Shown piece after piece: positions 6,708 through 15,117 of a stretch of DNA of 64,000 nucleotides. Source of the DNA: JAEUJM01 sp041908445 (GTDB taxonomy: Bacteria; Actinomycetota; Acidimicrobiia; Acidimicrobiales; DATDAH01); the NCBI GenBank assembly GCA_041908445.1, contig JAYRFK010000130.1:1-64000 (forward strand). Direction: 5' to 3'. The notes beneath the pieces are model-generated. The model saw only the letters and a list, made by a program, of their open reading frames with translations. It did no database searches and was not told where the DNA came from. Each line of letters opens with the position of its first letter. Position 1 is the stretch's first letter. Position numbers and translations under genes: made by a program.

Positions 6708-8417
6708 CTATGCCGGCGTGCTCGCGGGGGCGATGGCGAGGCCGTTGACGTCGTTGCCGCCCTGGTTGACGACGACGCCGGCGGGGGTGACGGCCAGCTC
6801 GTCGGCACCGCCGGTGCCGAGGGGCGGCGCCGTGCCCCGGTCGAACGAGTTGTCCGAGACGCGGGCCCGGACGACGTCCGCCGCGGTCGGGCCCTCGACG
6901 AGCACCGACCGCTCGTTGGTCGCCGGCCGGACCAGGTTGTTGTCGATCCGGACCCGCTTGGCCCGTCGCACCCGGACGGCGGGGAACACGGGCGTCGAGC
7001 CGCCGGCGTAGGGCGCCGGCGGGGGCAGGATCTGGCCCACGCCGGCCGAGCCGAGGCGCTGGTACGAGCCCGCGGCCGGCTGCCGGGTCTGGATGGGGCC
7101 GTAGAAGAGGTTGCCCGCCACCTTCACGTCGCTCGCCTTCTCGACGCACACGAAGCCGTTGAGCGTGTCGTTCACGAGGTTCCCCTCGACGAGGACGTCA
7201 TCGACGGTCTGGTTCGGCACCGTCTGGTCGTCGCCGTTGCCGACCGCGACGGCGTAGGGGGTGCCCGCACCCCAGAGCACGTCGTCGGGTGACGACCCGA
7301 ACGTGCCGATGCCGTCGAGGTGGTTGCCCTGGATGACGACGTGGCGGGTGTTGCCGCTGCGCTGGTCGGGGAGCACGCCGATGCCGGTCTGGTGGGTGTC
7401 CTTGACGGTGTTGGCGCTGACCACGACGCCGTCGGCGCCGAACACGGTGATGCCCCGCGAGCCGCTGCGGGAGACGACGTTCGCCGACACCACCACCTGG
7501 CGGCTGAGCCCGGTCTCGAAGTCGGTCGCCGAGCCGCCGCTGACCGCGATGGCGTCGTCGCCGGTGTGGTCCACCCGGCAGGCGTGGACCCGGCCGCCGG
7601 TGACGCCCTTCAGGTGGATGCCGTCGATGTGGGCGTCGTGGACGTGGCAGTGGTCGACCATGACGTCGGTGCAGTCGGTCACCGAGATGCCGAAGGCCGG
7701 GCTCTTGACCACCTCGACGCCGGTGAACCGCACCCGGTCGGCGAGGTACGCCTGCAACGGGCTCTCACCCGACTCCCGCGGGCTGTTGCCGTCGAGCACG
7801 AGGTCCGTCGTGACCGTCAGGTCGCGCACGGCGACGTCGTGGACGCGCTGGCCCGGCCGCGGGTCGTGCAGCCACAGCTTGGGCGCGAAGTCGACGGGCC
7901 CGCGGTAGCCCGTCTGCTTGAACAGCAGCGTGGTCACGCCCGTCCCCGCCCCGACGATCTGGAGGCGGCTGAGCCAGATGATCATGATGCCGGTCAAGGA
8001 GTAGCGCCCCGGCGGGAAGTAGAGGACGCCGCCGACGGCCGGGTCGAAGCGGGGCACCCACTCCAACGGGTTGGGCGACGACTTCTGGGCGATCAGCGCA
8101 TCGATCACGGCCGGCATGTCGTTGGTGACCCCGTCGCCGACCGCCCCGTAGTCGCGGACGTTCATCACGCCCGGCCCGCCCAACGTGCCCTCGAGTCGGG
8201 CGTCGACCTCGGCCAGCGCCGCCTGCACCGTGGCCCCCTTCACGACCTGGAGGCCCGTGTCGTCGAAGGTCGTCGTGGACGCGGCCTCGGCGGCGGCGGT
8301 GCCGGTCCCCAGGATCCAGGTCGCGAGGCCGGTGGCGGCGCCGCCCGCGAGCAGCCCGCGGCGCGTGACACTCCCGGACCGGTCCTGCTCCGCTTCCCCA
8401 GCCGCTCCCTCGGCCAC
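6708..8417 (-). CDS. Tat-exported pectate-lyase-like right-handed beta-helix protein
   Basis: About 569 aa. Twin-arginine signal VTRRGLLAGGAATGLATWI near the N-terminus (GTG at 8417; an ATG at 8460 is possible). After the signal, a pectate lyase 3 superfamily motif (MNVRDYGAVGDGVTND) marks the first coil, as in GH28/GH55-type and phage tailspike-type proteins, followed by many parallel beta-helix rungs (VHDAHIDGIHLKGV, SGSRGITVFGADGVVVSAN, DNNLVRP). Likely an extracellular polysaccharide-binding or polysaccharide-degrading protein; catalytic residues cannot be assigned. G+C is that of the chromosome. A 153-bp gap (6555-6707) separates it from the island and shows no gene. Confidence 0.8.
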   Translation of the reverse strand: MAEGAAGEAEQDRSGSVTRRGLLAGGAATGLATWILGTGTAAAEAASTTTFDDTGLQVVKGATVQAALAEVDARLEGTLGGPGVMNVRDYGAVGDGVTNDMPAVIDALIAQKSSPNPLEWVPRFDPAVGGVLYFPPGRYSLTGIMIIWLSRLQIVGAGTGVTTLLFKQTGYRGPVDFAPKLWLHDPRPGQRVHDVAVRDLTVTTDLVLDGNSPRESGESPLQAYLADRVRFTGVEVVKSPAFGISVTDCTDVMVDHCHVHDAHIDGIHLKGVTGGRVHACRVDHTGDDAIAVSGGSATDFETGLSRQVVVSANVVSRSGSRGITVFGADGVVVSANTVKDTHQTGIGVLPDQRSGNTRHVVIQGNHLDGIGTFGSSPDDVLWGAGTPYAVAVGNGDDQTVPNQTVDDVLVEGNLVNDTLNGFVCVEKASDVKVAGNLFYGPIQTRQPAAGSYQRLGSAGVGQILPPPAPYAGGSTPVFPAVRVRRAKRVRIDNNLVRPATNERSVLVEGPTAADVVRARVSDNSFDRGTAPPLGTGGADELAVTPAGVVVNQGGNDVNGLAIAPASTPA

Positions 8418-8513
8418 CGCGCCGAGCGTACGGCACGCCGTCGTTCCGCCCCCTAGCATCGCGGTCGGTGCGGGCCGCCGGGGGGCGCCCGCCGAACCAC
8501 CGGAGGCGCGAGC

Positions 8514-8957
8514 GTGGCCGGCAAGGACAAGTACGCGAAGCGCATGGCGGACCACCTCGGCGAAGCCGTCGACGCCGCCTGCCCGATCACCCGCACCGGC
8601 GGGACCATGACCCAGATCGGTGGCACCGTCGGCGGCGTCGTCGGCGCCGGCTTCGGGGCGACCGCCCGCAGCGCACCGTCGGACGTGGAGATCGGGCAGT
8701 TCGGTTGGCTGGGCGTCGGCCCCACCCGGTTCACGCTGACCAAGGCGTCGGCGATGGGCAAGCCCACGGGCGAGCCGCTCGCCCAGGTCGACTACACCGA
8801 CGTCACCGCGGTCAGCCTCACCGAGGGCAAGATCACGCTCCGGGCCGACCTCGACCTCGCCGACGGGCGCCACGTCGCCTTCGAGATCAAGCGCCAGGGT
8901 GCCAACAAGGCGAGCGTGCCGGTCGTCGAGTTGCTCCGGGACCGCAGCGGCAGCTGA
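8514..8957 (+). CDS. Conserved hypothetical protein, 147 aa
   Basis: GTG start at 8514 (MAGKDKYAKRMADHLGE). Glycine-rich hydrophobic stretch GGTVGGVVGAGFGA at about residues 38-52, then a beta-rich C-terminal half (FGWLGVGPTRFTLTKAS; VDYTDVTAVSLTEGKITLRADL; HVAFEIKR) of the kind found in small PH-like or YokE-like domains. No catalytic motif. Divergent from the beta-helix gene. Function not assigned. Confidence 0.6.
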   Translation: MAGKDKYAKRMADHLGEAVDAACPITRTGGTMTQIGGTVGGVVGAGFGATARSAPSDVEIGQFGWLGVGPTRFTLTKASAMGKPTGEPLAQVDYTDVTAVSLTEGKITLRADLDLADGRHVAFEIKRQGANKASVPVVELLRDRSGS

Positions 8958-9083
8958 TCCACCCACCCCGTTCGGCGGGACCGGTTCGACGGCCGCCGGC
9001 GCGACGACCGGGGACGAGCGGCGCCGGTCAATAGGTCATGTTGCCGATGCCGTCGGCGACCGGATCGGGCGAGCATTCGAGCC

Positions 9084-9527
9084 ATGACCACCACCGAGAC
9101 CACCCCGACCGCCGGCACCACGGCCCGCACGCCGCTCGAGACCGTCCGGGCGCTCTACGCCGCCTTCGGCGCCGGCGACATGGACGCCCTCCTGTCGCTG
9201 ATCGACGAGGACGTCGACTGGAGCATCCAGGTCGACACGCCGGGCGGCGAGCTCGTGCCCATGTTCCGCAACGGCGGGGGGCACCAGGCCGTCCTGCACT
9301 ACTTCGGTGGGGTGGCCGAGCTGGACTGGCACACCTTCGAGCCACGCGAGCTGTATGCCGACGGCGACCGGGTGGTCGTCCTCCTCCACCTCGCCTTCAC
9401 CCACCGCGGCACCGGCAAGTCGGCCGAGCTGGACGAGATCCACCGCTTCGAGGTGCGCGGCGGGCGGGTCGTCCACTACCGGCCGTACTGCGACACCGCC
9501 GCCTTCATCGAGGTGTTCCGCCCGTAG
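9084..9527 (+). CDS. SnoaL-like / NTF2-fold protein
   Basis: 147 aa with the cone-shaped NTF2/ketosteroid-isomerase fold signature: helix RTPLETVRALYAAFGAGDMDAL, strand IDEDVDWSI, and a C-terminal strand pair (DEIHRFEVRGGRVVHYRPY). Proteins of this fold are small-molecule isomerases, hydrolases or ligand-binding proteins; the substrate cannot be read from sequence. It stands alone between the hypothetical gene and the HD-GYP gene. Confidence 0.8.
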   Translation: MTTTETTPTAGTTARTPLETVRALYAAFGAGDMDALLSLIDEDVDWSIQVDTPGGELVPMFRNGGGHQAVLHYFGGVAELDWHTFEPRELYADGDRVVVLLHLAFTHRGTGKSAELDEIHRFEVRGGRVVHYRPYCDTAAFIEVFRP

Positions 9528-9611
9528 CGCACGGGCGCCGGCATCGCCGACGTCGCCGCCGGCCGGCGCATCGGCCGAGCGCGACCCCGGTGCCACCGCG
9601 ACAATGGCGGG

Positions 9612-11174
9612 GTGGAGCGGGCGCGCCTGATCGAGCTGCTGGCCTCGTTGTCGCTCGCGTGCGACGCCGCCGACGGGTTCGCCCCGCAGACCACCGTCCG
9701 GGCCGCGCTGCTGGCCGCCGACCTCGCCGCCGAGGTGGGCGACGAGCGCCTGGTCGCCGACGCGCTCTACGGCGGCCTCGTCCGCCACGTCGGGTGCACC
9801 GGCTTCGCGGTCGAGGAGGCTCGCCGCTACGGCGCCGGCGACGACGTCGCCCTGCGCGCCACGATGGCCACGGTCGACTTCGCCCAGCCCGAGGACGCGG
9901 TCCGGCGCATCAACGCCGGCTTCGCCCCGGACGCCGGCGCCCAGGAGCGGGAGGCGGCCATCGGCAACCTCCTGGGCGACGGCCCCGCCGCCGAGGCCGG
10001 CCACCACGCCGCGCAGTGCGACGCTGGCGAGCGCCTCGCCGCCCTGCTCCCCCTGTCCCCGGGGGCCCGCCTCGTGCCCACCGAGGCGTTCGAGCGGTGG
10101 GACGGCGCCGGGGGCCCGGCGAGCCTCGCCGGCGACGCGATCGCACTCGTCACCCGCGTCGTCGAGGTCGCGTACCAGGCGGAGCTCTTCCGGAGCCGGG
10201 ACGGCGTCGACGGCGCGCTCGACGCGCTCGACGCCCGGGCCGGCGGCCAACTCGACCCGGACCTCGTCCGGGATCACCGTGCGTTCCTGGTGGACCGGCT
10301 CCGCGCGCTCGGCGACCCGGGCCTCGCCGTGTGGGACCTGGTGCTCGATCGGGAGCCCGCGCCCGTGACCACCCTCTCGGGCGCGCAGGTCGAGCAGGTG
10401 GCGCTCGCCTTCGGCCGCTTCAGCGACCTGAAGTCGCCCTGGTTCACCGGGCACGCCGAGCACGTGGCGCGGCTGGCGTCGACCGCCGCCGCCGAGCAGG
10501 GCCTGGCGGCCGACGCGGTGTCCCGGCTCCGGGTCGCGGCGCTCGTCCACGACCTCGGGCGGGTGGGCATCGCCACCGGCACGTGGGAGGTGCCCCGACC
10601 GCTCAGCCGTCCTGAGCGGGACCGCGTCGACCTGCACGCCTGGGAGACGGCCCGCATCTGCGGGGCCACCCCGCTGCTGGCCGACGTCGCCGCGCTCGCC
10701 GGCGCCGCCCACGAGCGCCTCGACGGCTCGGGTTACCACCGCGGCCTCGGGGCGAGCGCGCTCGACGCGCCGACCCGGCTCCTCGCCGCGGCCGACGTGG
10801 CCGCCGCGCTCGTCGAGGACCGGGCCCACCGGCCTGCGCTCGACCCGGCCGCGGCGGCGGACGTCCTCGCCACCGAGGTGGCCGACGGACGCCTCGACCG
10901 CGAGGCCGTGAGCGCGGTGCTGGCGGCCGCGGGCCGACCGGCGACCCCCGTGCCGTGGCCGTCCGGCCTGTCCGATCGTGAGGTGGAGGTCGTGCGCCTC
11001 GTGGCCGCCGGCGCCACGAACAAGGATGTCGCCCGCGCCCTCGGCATCTCGGCCAAGACCGTGGCCCACCACGTCGCCCACGTGTACGACAAGATCGGCA
11101 CGCGCAGCCGGGCCGGCACCACGCTGTTCGCCTTGGAGCACGGCCTGCTGGGTCCCGGCGCAGCCGAGGGTTAG
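9612..11174 (+). CDS. HD-GYP domain protein with C-terminal LuxR DNA-binding domain
   Basis: About 520 aa from GTG. The C-terminal half has HD-GYP motifs: HDLGRVGIATG (near residue 318), DLHAWETARICG, HERLDGSGYHRG (near 377; GYH instead of GYP), then a LuxR/GerE helix-turn-helix (LSDREVEVVRLVAAGATNKDVARALGIS.. split here, about 455-510). The N-terminal half carries a degenerate HD copy (FERWDGAGGPASLAGD). Expected role: cyclic-di-nucleotide or related phosphohydrolase coupled to DNA binding. No receiver domain is present, so the signal may be the nucleotide itself or an unknown ligand. tadA follows after 11 bp, possibly the same transcript. Confidence 0.85.
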   Translation: MERARLIELLASLSLACDAADGFAPQTTVRAALLAADLAAEVGDERLVADALYGGLVRHVGCTGFAVEEARRYGAGDDVALRATMATVDFAQPEDAVRRINAGFAPDAGAQEREAAIGNLLGDGPAAEAGHHAAQCDAGERLAALLPLSPGARLVPTEAFERWDGAGGPASLAGDAIALVTRVVEVAYQAELFRSRDGVDGALDALDARAGGQLDPDLVRDHRAFLVDRLRALGDPGLAVWDLVLDREPAPVTTLSGAQVEQVALAFGRFSDLKSPWFTGHAEHVARLASTAAAEQGLAADAVSRLRVAALVHDLGRVGIATGTWEVPRPLSRPERDRVDLHAWETARICGATPLLADVAALAGAAHERLDGSGYHRGLGASALDAPTRLLAAADVAAALVEDRAHRPALDPAAAADVLATEVADGRLDREAVSAVLAAAGRPATPVPWPSGLSDREVEVVRLVAAGATNKDVARALGISAKTVAHHVAHVYDKIGTRSRAGTTLFALEHGLLGPGAAEG

Positions 11175-11185
11175 CGTCGGCGGCG

Positions 11186-11653
11186 ATGGCCGGGACCCCC
11201 CTCGACGACCACGCCGCCATGGCCCTGGCCCTGGACGAGGCGCGGGCCGCGCTCGCCCATGGCGACGTGCCGGTGGGCGCCGTGGTGCTCGTCGGCGGCG
11301 AGGTCGTGGCCCGGCGCCACAACGAGCGGGAGGCCACCGGCGACCCGACCGCGCACGCCGAAGTGCTCGCCCTGCGCGACGCCGCCGCCGCCCTGGGGCG
11401 CTGGCGCCTCGACGACGCCACCCTGGTCGTCACCCTCGAGCCGTGCGCGATGTGCGCCGGCGCGGCGGTCAACGCCCGGCTCGGGCGGCTGGTCTTCGGG
11501 GCGCCCGACCTCAAGGCCGGCGCCACGGGCTCGCTCTACAACCTCTGCGCCGACCCCCGCCTCAACCACGAGGTGCCCCTCACCGCCGGCGTGCGCGCCG
11601 ACGAGGCCGCCGCCCTGCTCACCGCCTTCTTCGCCGAGCGCCGCGGCGGCTGA
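11186..11653 (+). CDS. tadA: tRNA-specific adenosine(34) deaminase
   Basis: Converts A34 to inosine in tRNA-Arg(ACG). 155 aa, normal length. Zinc/catalytic motifs: HAE with His57 and proton shuttle Glu59 (DPTAHAEVLAL), and PCAMC with Cys87 and Cys90. The C-terminal part (LVFGAPDLKAGATGSLYNL; LNHEVPLTAGV) matches bacterial TadA. Its stop codon sits inside a 14-bp palindrome CGGCTGATCAGCCG (11647-11660) that also contains the stop of the convergent gene. Confidence 0.93.
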   Translation: MAGTPLDDHAAMALALDEARAALAHGDVPVGAVVLVGGEVVARRHNEREATGDPTAHAEVLALRDAAAALGRWRLDDATLVVTLEPCAMCAGAAVNARLGRLVFGAPDLKAGATGSLYNLCADPRLNHEVPLTAGVRADEAAALLTAFFAERRGG

Positions 11654-12301
11654 TCAGCCGACGCGGACGAGGGCGGTGCGGACGACGCTGCCCGGCAGGA
11701 ACATCTTGGCGGCGTCGTCGATGGCGTCCTGGTAGTCCCGGTGGGCGTCGCGGGCCATCGCAGCCTCGTCGGTGGCCGCCGGGCTCTCGTGCACCGCCCG
11801 CCAGGTCACCTGGCCGAGGGGCCCGTAGGCGTCGACGAGGAACGCGACCGGCGCCCCCGTGACCGCCCCGTAGAGCTCGGCCACCTCGATGCCCCAGGTG
11901 CGCACCGCCTGGATCTGGCCGGGTCCGGGGATGCCGGTGACGAGCTCGGCGACCGCCCCGATCGGCGGCCGGGCCGTCGCGGCCGGGTCCGTGACGTGGA
12001 CGACCTGGCGCAGTGCGTCCTCGTAGGGCGCGGTGGCGAAGTCCTGGCCCATCTCCGCGGCCTGGAGGAACCCCCGGTTGCCGGCGACCTTGCCGATCTG
12101 GTCGGTGAGCTCGGCACGGGAGGACACGAAGGTGTTCCACGCGACCGTGCCACCGGGCAGGCCGAAGCTGCCGGTCCAGAGCGTGACGTCCCAATCGCCG
12201 GCCTCGTTGGCCTTCTCCATCATGGCCAGGGCCCACTCGACGGGGCGGACGGGACCGCCCCCGAGGGTGAACGTCCGGGAGAACAGGTACTGCCCGGTCA
12301 C
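11654..12301 (-). CDS. Hypothetical protein, about 215 aa
   Basis: GTG at 12301 (VTGQYLFSRTFTLGGG) is chosen over an upstream ATG. The sequence suggests alternating strand/helix pairs typical of dimeric alpha/beta barrels (FSRTFTLGGGPVRPVEWALAM; AELTDQIGKVAGNRGFLQ; GQVTWRAVHESPAA). No catalytic motif or export signal. Convergent with tadA with no gap. Family not recognised. Confidence 0.65.
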   Translation of the reverse strand: MTGQYLFSRTFTLGGGPVRPVEWALAMMEKANEAGDWDVTLWTGSFGLPGGTVAWNTFVSSRAELTDQIGKVAGNRGFLQAAEMGQDFATAPYEDALRQVVHVTDPAATARPPIGAVAELVTGIPGPGQIQAVRTWGIEVAELYGAVTGAPVAFLVDAYGPLGQVTWRAVHESPAATDEAAMARDAHRDYQDAIDDAAKMFLPGSVVRTALVRVG

Positions 12302-12364
12302 GCCTTCATGGTGCCACAGCAACGGCTTGGGGCCGAATGGGGGGTGCCGGATAGCATCGCCCCC

Positions 12365-12451
12365 GGAAGGTTGCCAGAGCGGACGAATGGGACGGCCTCG
12401 AAAGCCGTTGTGGCCTCCGGGTCACCGTGGGTTCGAATCCCACACCTTCCG
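12365..12451 (+). tRNA. tRNA-Ser(CGA), reads UCG
   Basis: Acceptor GGAAGGT (12365-12371) pairs with ACCTTCC (12444-12450), discriminator G12451. Anticodon loop CTCGAAA gives CGA. Long class II variable arm and T-loop GGTTCGAATCC are present. The bases after the discriminator are CCG, so CCA is not encoded. Confidence 0.95.
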
Positions 12452-12465
12452 CCGGAGAATTGCGA

Positions 12466-12493
12466 GCGCCCCGGGGCCGAGGCCCCGGGGCGC
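12466..12493 (+). terminator. GC-rich hairpin after tRNA-Ser(CGA)
   Basis: GCGCCCCGGGGCC (12466-12478) and GGCCCCGGGGCGC (12481-12493) form a perfect 13-bp inverted repeat, 15 nt after the tRNA. No T tract, as is common for hairpin terminators in high-G+C actinobacteria. It may also serve the convergent lipoprotein gene. Confidence 0.7.
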
Positions 12494-12522
12494 CGTCGCG
12501 TCCGGTCGAGGTGCGCCGGGGG

Positions 12523-12867
12523 TCAGCCCGCCGCGGTGGTGTCGGTGGTGCCGCCCGCGGGGTCGCCGACCTCGATGCTGAAGTTGGCCTGGTCGCCGTC
12601 CACCGAGGTCACGGTGATGGTCACCGGGTAGACGGTGTCGTCACCCTCCACGGTGAGCTCGCAGTCCATGGTCTCGTCGACCTCGGCCTTGAGGTCGCCC
12701 GGGCAGGAGACGTCGGAGGCGGCCTGGCCGGTCTGCTCGGCGATCTGGGAGGAGGCCTCCTGCTCGACGTCGGCCTGGGACACCGACTTCTCGCTGCTGC
12801 ACGCCGCGAGGAACAGGCCGCCGCCCACGAGGAGCGCGGCGAGGAGGAGGTTCCGGATCGTCCGCAT
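12523..12867 (-). CDS. DUF4333 lipoprotein
   Basis: 114 aa. Lipoprotein signal with lipobox LAAC (Cys about 23: LFLAACSSEKSV). The mature domain has the two conserved cysteines in SCPGDLKAEVDETMDCELTV, diagnostic of DUF4333, a small periplasmic/wall domain found in actinobacterial lipoproteins. Function unknown. Divergent from the YHYH/SLH gene; the 59-bp spacer holds a short inverted repeat GGACCCT/AGGGTCC (12904-12920). Confidence 0.85.
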   Translation of the reverse strand: MRTIRNLLLAALLVGGGLFLAACSSEKSVSQADVEQEASSQIAEQTGQAASDVSCPGDLKAEVDETMDCELTVEGDDTVYPVTITVTSVDGDQANFSIEVGDPAGGTTDTTAAG

Positions 12868-12926
12868 CGGCCCACCTTAGGGGGTTCTCAGCGTGCTCTC
12901 AGGGGACCCTCGTAGGGTCCGGAGCC

Positions 12927-14432
12927 ATGCGACGGCGGATGGTGGTGCTGGTGTCGGGCGTGCTCGGTGCGGCGGTGCTGGTGGCCGCCACCGGACCCGG
13001 CGGGACGGGCGCGGTGGGCGTGGCGTCGGCCGGCTCGGTCACGACCGTGGACCTCACGAACCTGCCCATCGGCACCGCGGTCACCACCACCCCGCAGGTC
13101 GGCGCGGTCGACTCGTGCCAGACCACGTTCGGGGGCGGTGGGGCCTTCGCCACCGGCGACTGGATCCACGAGGACGGCACCTTCGACCTCACCGCCAAGC
13201 CCCGGGTCGACGGCCGCGTGATCTGGCCGGCGTCGAGCTCGACGGGCTTCGGCCGCACCGGCGCCACCCGGATCGTGTCCACCAACGACCTGCCCGAGCA
13301 CCCGACCGGGGTGTTCCCGATCGCCTCGACCGACGACGCCTACCAGTTCGACCGCAACCCCAACTCGATCCGGGCGGTCGCGCTGAACATGTCCGTGCCG
13401 ACCCGGCCCGGGATGGCGGCGACGCCGGCCTGCCTCGGGCTCGGCCGCATCGGCATCCTCGAGAGCGGCTCGGCGCTGTTCGACGCGCTCGACGCCATGG
13501 GCCGCGACGCGGTGGCCCACGAGATCCAGGACGGGTGCGACGGTCACCCCCAGCAGGCCGGCGCCTACCACTACCACTCGATCTCGTCGTGCATCGACGA
13601 CCCCGCCACGGGTGCGCACTCCGAGCGCCTCGGCTACGCCGCCGACGGCTTCGGGATCTACGGGCACTTCGGCGAGGACGGCGAGACCCTCACCAACGCC
13701 GACCTCGACGTCTGCCACGGCCACGTCGGGCTGATCGACTGGGACGGCGTCCCGCGGGTCATGTACCACTACCACGCCACCTGGGAGTACCCGTACACGG
13801 TCGGCTGCCTCCGGGGGACGACCCTCGCCACCGCCCCGTTGGACTGCAACCTGGCCCCGCCGGACGAGGACTTCGGCGACGTGGCCGCCACCGCCTCCTA
13901 CGTCGACGCCGTGGACTGGGCCTCCTGTCACGGGCTCGTCACCGGCACGTCGTTCCGGCCCGGCGACGGCCTCACCCGCAAGGAGGCGGTCGTGGTGCTG
14001 TGGCGGTTCCTCGGGTCGCCGACCGGCGCGCCCGACGCGAGCTACGCCGACGTGGCCGCCGGCGCCGGGTGGCACGACGCGCTCGACTGGGCCGTCGACG
14101 CCGGCGTGCTCGCCCCCACCGGCGCCCGGTTCCAGCCGGCGAAGGCGCTCACCCGCAAGCAGCTGGTCGCCGCGCTGTGGCGGCTCGTCGGGGCGCCGAC
14201 CGGGGACCCCGACGCCGCCGTGAGCGATGTGGCCGACGGCGCCGGCTGGCACGACGCCCTCGACTGGGCGGTCGCCCACGACGTCGTCGCCCTCTCGGCG
14301 AGCGGCGCCTTCGGTCCCACGGCGACCGTGAAGCGCAAGCAGGCGATGACGTGGCTCTCGGCCCTGGCCACCGCCGAGGAGGTGTGGGCGGGGTACGACG
14401 GCACCCCGCCCGACACCCTCCGTCAGGGCTGA
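12927..14432 (+). CDS. Secreted YHYH-domain protein with three S-layer homology domains
   Basis: 501 aa. N-terminal export signal (RRRMVVLVSGVLGAAVLVAATG). The YHYH domain spans about 45-310 with the motif twice: AYHYHSISSC and MYHYHATWEYPYTVGCLRG, plus DGFGIYGHFGEDG. Three S-layer homology (SLH) modules follow, starting near FGDVAATASYVDAVDWA, YADVAAGAGWHDALDWA and VSDVADGAGWHDALDWA. SLH modules normally hold exported proteins on the cell wall; the YHYH domain is of unknown activity but His-rich, suggesting metal binding. The fusion implies a wall-anchored metal protein. The 5' region has GGAG 5 nt before ATG. Confidence 0.85.
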   Translation: MRRRMVVLVSGVLGAAVLVAATGPGGTGAVGVASAGSVTTVDLTNLPIGTAVTTTPQVGAVDSCQTTFGGGGAFATGDWIHEDGTFDLTAKPRVDGRVIWPASSSTGFGRTGATRIVSTNDLPEHPTGVFPIASTDDAYQFDRNPNSIRAVALNMSVPTRPGMAATPACLGLGRIGILESGSALFDALDAMGRDAVAHEIQDGCDGHPQQAGAYHYHSISSCIDDPATGAHSERLGYAADGFGIYGHFGEDGETLTNADLDVCHGHVGLIDWDGVPRVMYHYHATWEYPYTVGCLRGTTLATAPLDCNLAPPDEDFGDVAATASYVDAVDWASCHGLVTGTSFRPGDGLTRKEAVVVLWRFLGSPTGAPDASYADVAAGAGWHDALDWAVDAGVLAPTGARFQPAKALTRKQLVAALWRLVGAPTGDPDAAVSDVADGAGWHDALDWAVAHDVVALSASGAFGPTATVKRKQAMTWLSALATAEEVWAGYDGTPPDTLRQG

Positions 14433-14442
14433 GCGAACGGCG

Positions 14443-15051
14443 TCAGGACAGGACGCTCGCGGCGGGGGCGGTCGACGGCAGCGCCGGCAGCCCCTCTTCC
14501 TCCTCGCCACCCTCTTCGCCACCTTCGCCGCCTTCGCGCTCGCCGGCCGGCGTGTCGTCCCAGGTGGCCTTGGCCCCGCTGTGGCCCACCTCGTAGGTGA
14601 CCCACACGTTGCCGAGCGAGGCGACGATCGCGAAGGCGATCACGAGGGGACCGACGATCTTCGTCCAGCCCGGCGCCTCGGGGAGGGTGCCGTCGGCGAC
14701 CTGGGCGTCGAGGCGCTTCTTGTAGTGGAAGAACAGCATCACCGCGAGCGCGGCGACGAACAGCACGATGACCCAGGGCAGCATGCGCTCGGCGAGCTCG
14801 GCGTGGCGCTCGGCCAGCTGGCTCTCGTCGACCCGCTCCTCGAGGTTCTCGCCCGAGCCGGTGGCGAAGGGGATCATCACCAGGCAGAAGGCGGCGAAGC
14901 CGACGGTGATCCAGCCGACCTTCTCACGGGCGGCGGGCCACACCGCGGACAGGAACAGGCCCAGCGCGGTGAGCGGGACCATCACCACGACCGCGTGCAC
15001 GATGAGCGGGTGCGCGGGCAGCCCCATGAGGTTCGAGATCTCGATGTTCAT
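14443..15051 (-). CDS. DUF2231 family membrane protein
   Basis: About 202 aa from ATG 15051 (a GTG at 15060 is also in frame). The family signature LMGLPAHPLIVHAVVVMVPL opens the protein; four predicted membrane segments lie at about 14-40, 47-68, 95-115 and 135-160. A Glu/Gly-rich acidic tail (GEREGGEGGEEGGEEEEG) follows. DUF2231 proteins are membrane proteins of unknown role, sometimes near heme or copper genes. The likely RBS GGAAGG is buried in a strong hairpin (15054-15087). Confidence 0.8.
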   Translation of the reverse strand: MNIEISNLMGLPAHPLIVHAVVVMVPLTALGLFLSAVWPAAREKVGWITVGFAAFCLVMIPFATGSGENLEERVDESQLAERHAELAERMLPWVIVLFVAALAVMLFFHYKKRLDAQVADGTLPEAPGWTKIVGPLVIAFAIVASLGNVWVTYEVGHSGAKATWDDTPAGEREGGEGGEEGGEEEEGLPALPSTAPAASVLS

Positions 15052-15053
15052 GG

Positions 15054-15087
15054 GCGTCACCTTCCCCCTCAGCGGGGAAGGTGACGC
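15054..15087 (-). promoter_or_regulatory. 14-bp hairpin covering the RBS of the DUF2231 gene
   Basis: GCGTCACCTTCCCC (15054-15067) and GGGGAAGGTGACGC (15074-15087) pair perfectly around a 6-nt loop. On the minus-strand transcript the hairpin ends 3 nt before ATG 15051 and includes the Shine-Dalgarno-like GGAAGG. It may be the terminator of the upstream CoA-transferase gene, a translational brake, or both. Confidence 0.55.
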
Positions 15088-15117
15088 TCAGGCGCAACCC
15101 AAGTGTTGGTTAAGTCC

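Noticed and set aside
8418..8966. Upstream extension of the beta-helix gene
   Set aside because: The extra N-terminal part is antisense to the + strand gene at 8514-8957 and precedes a clear twin-arginine signal; the start is set at 8417 (or 8460).
9036..11141. Open frame of about 701 codons on the - strand
   Set aside because: Antisense to the SnoaL-like and HD-GYP/LuxR genes.
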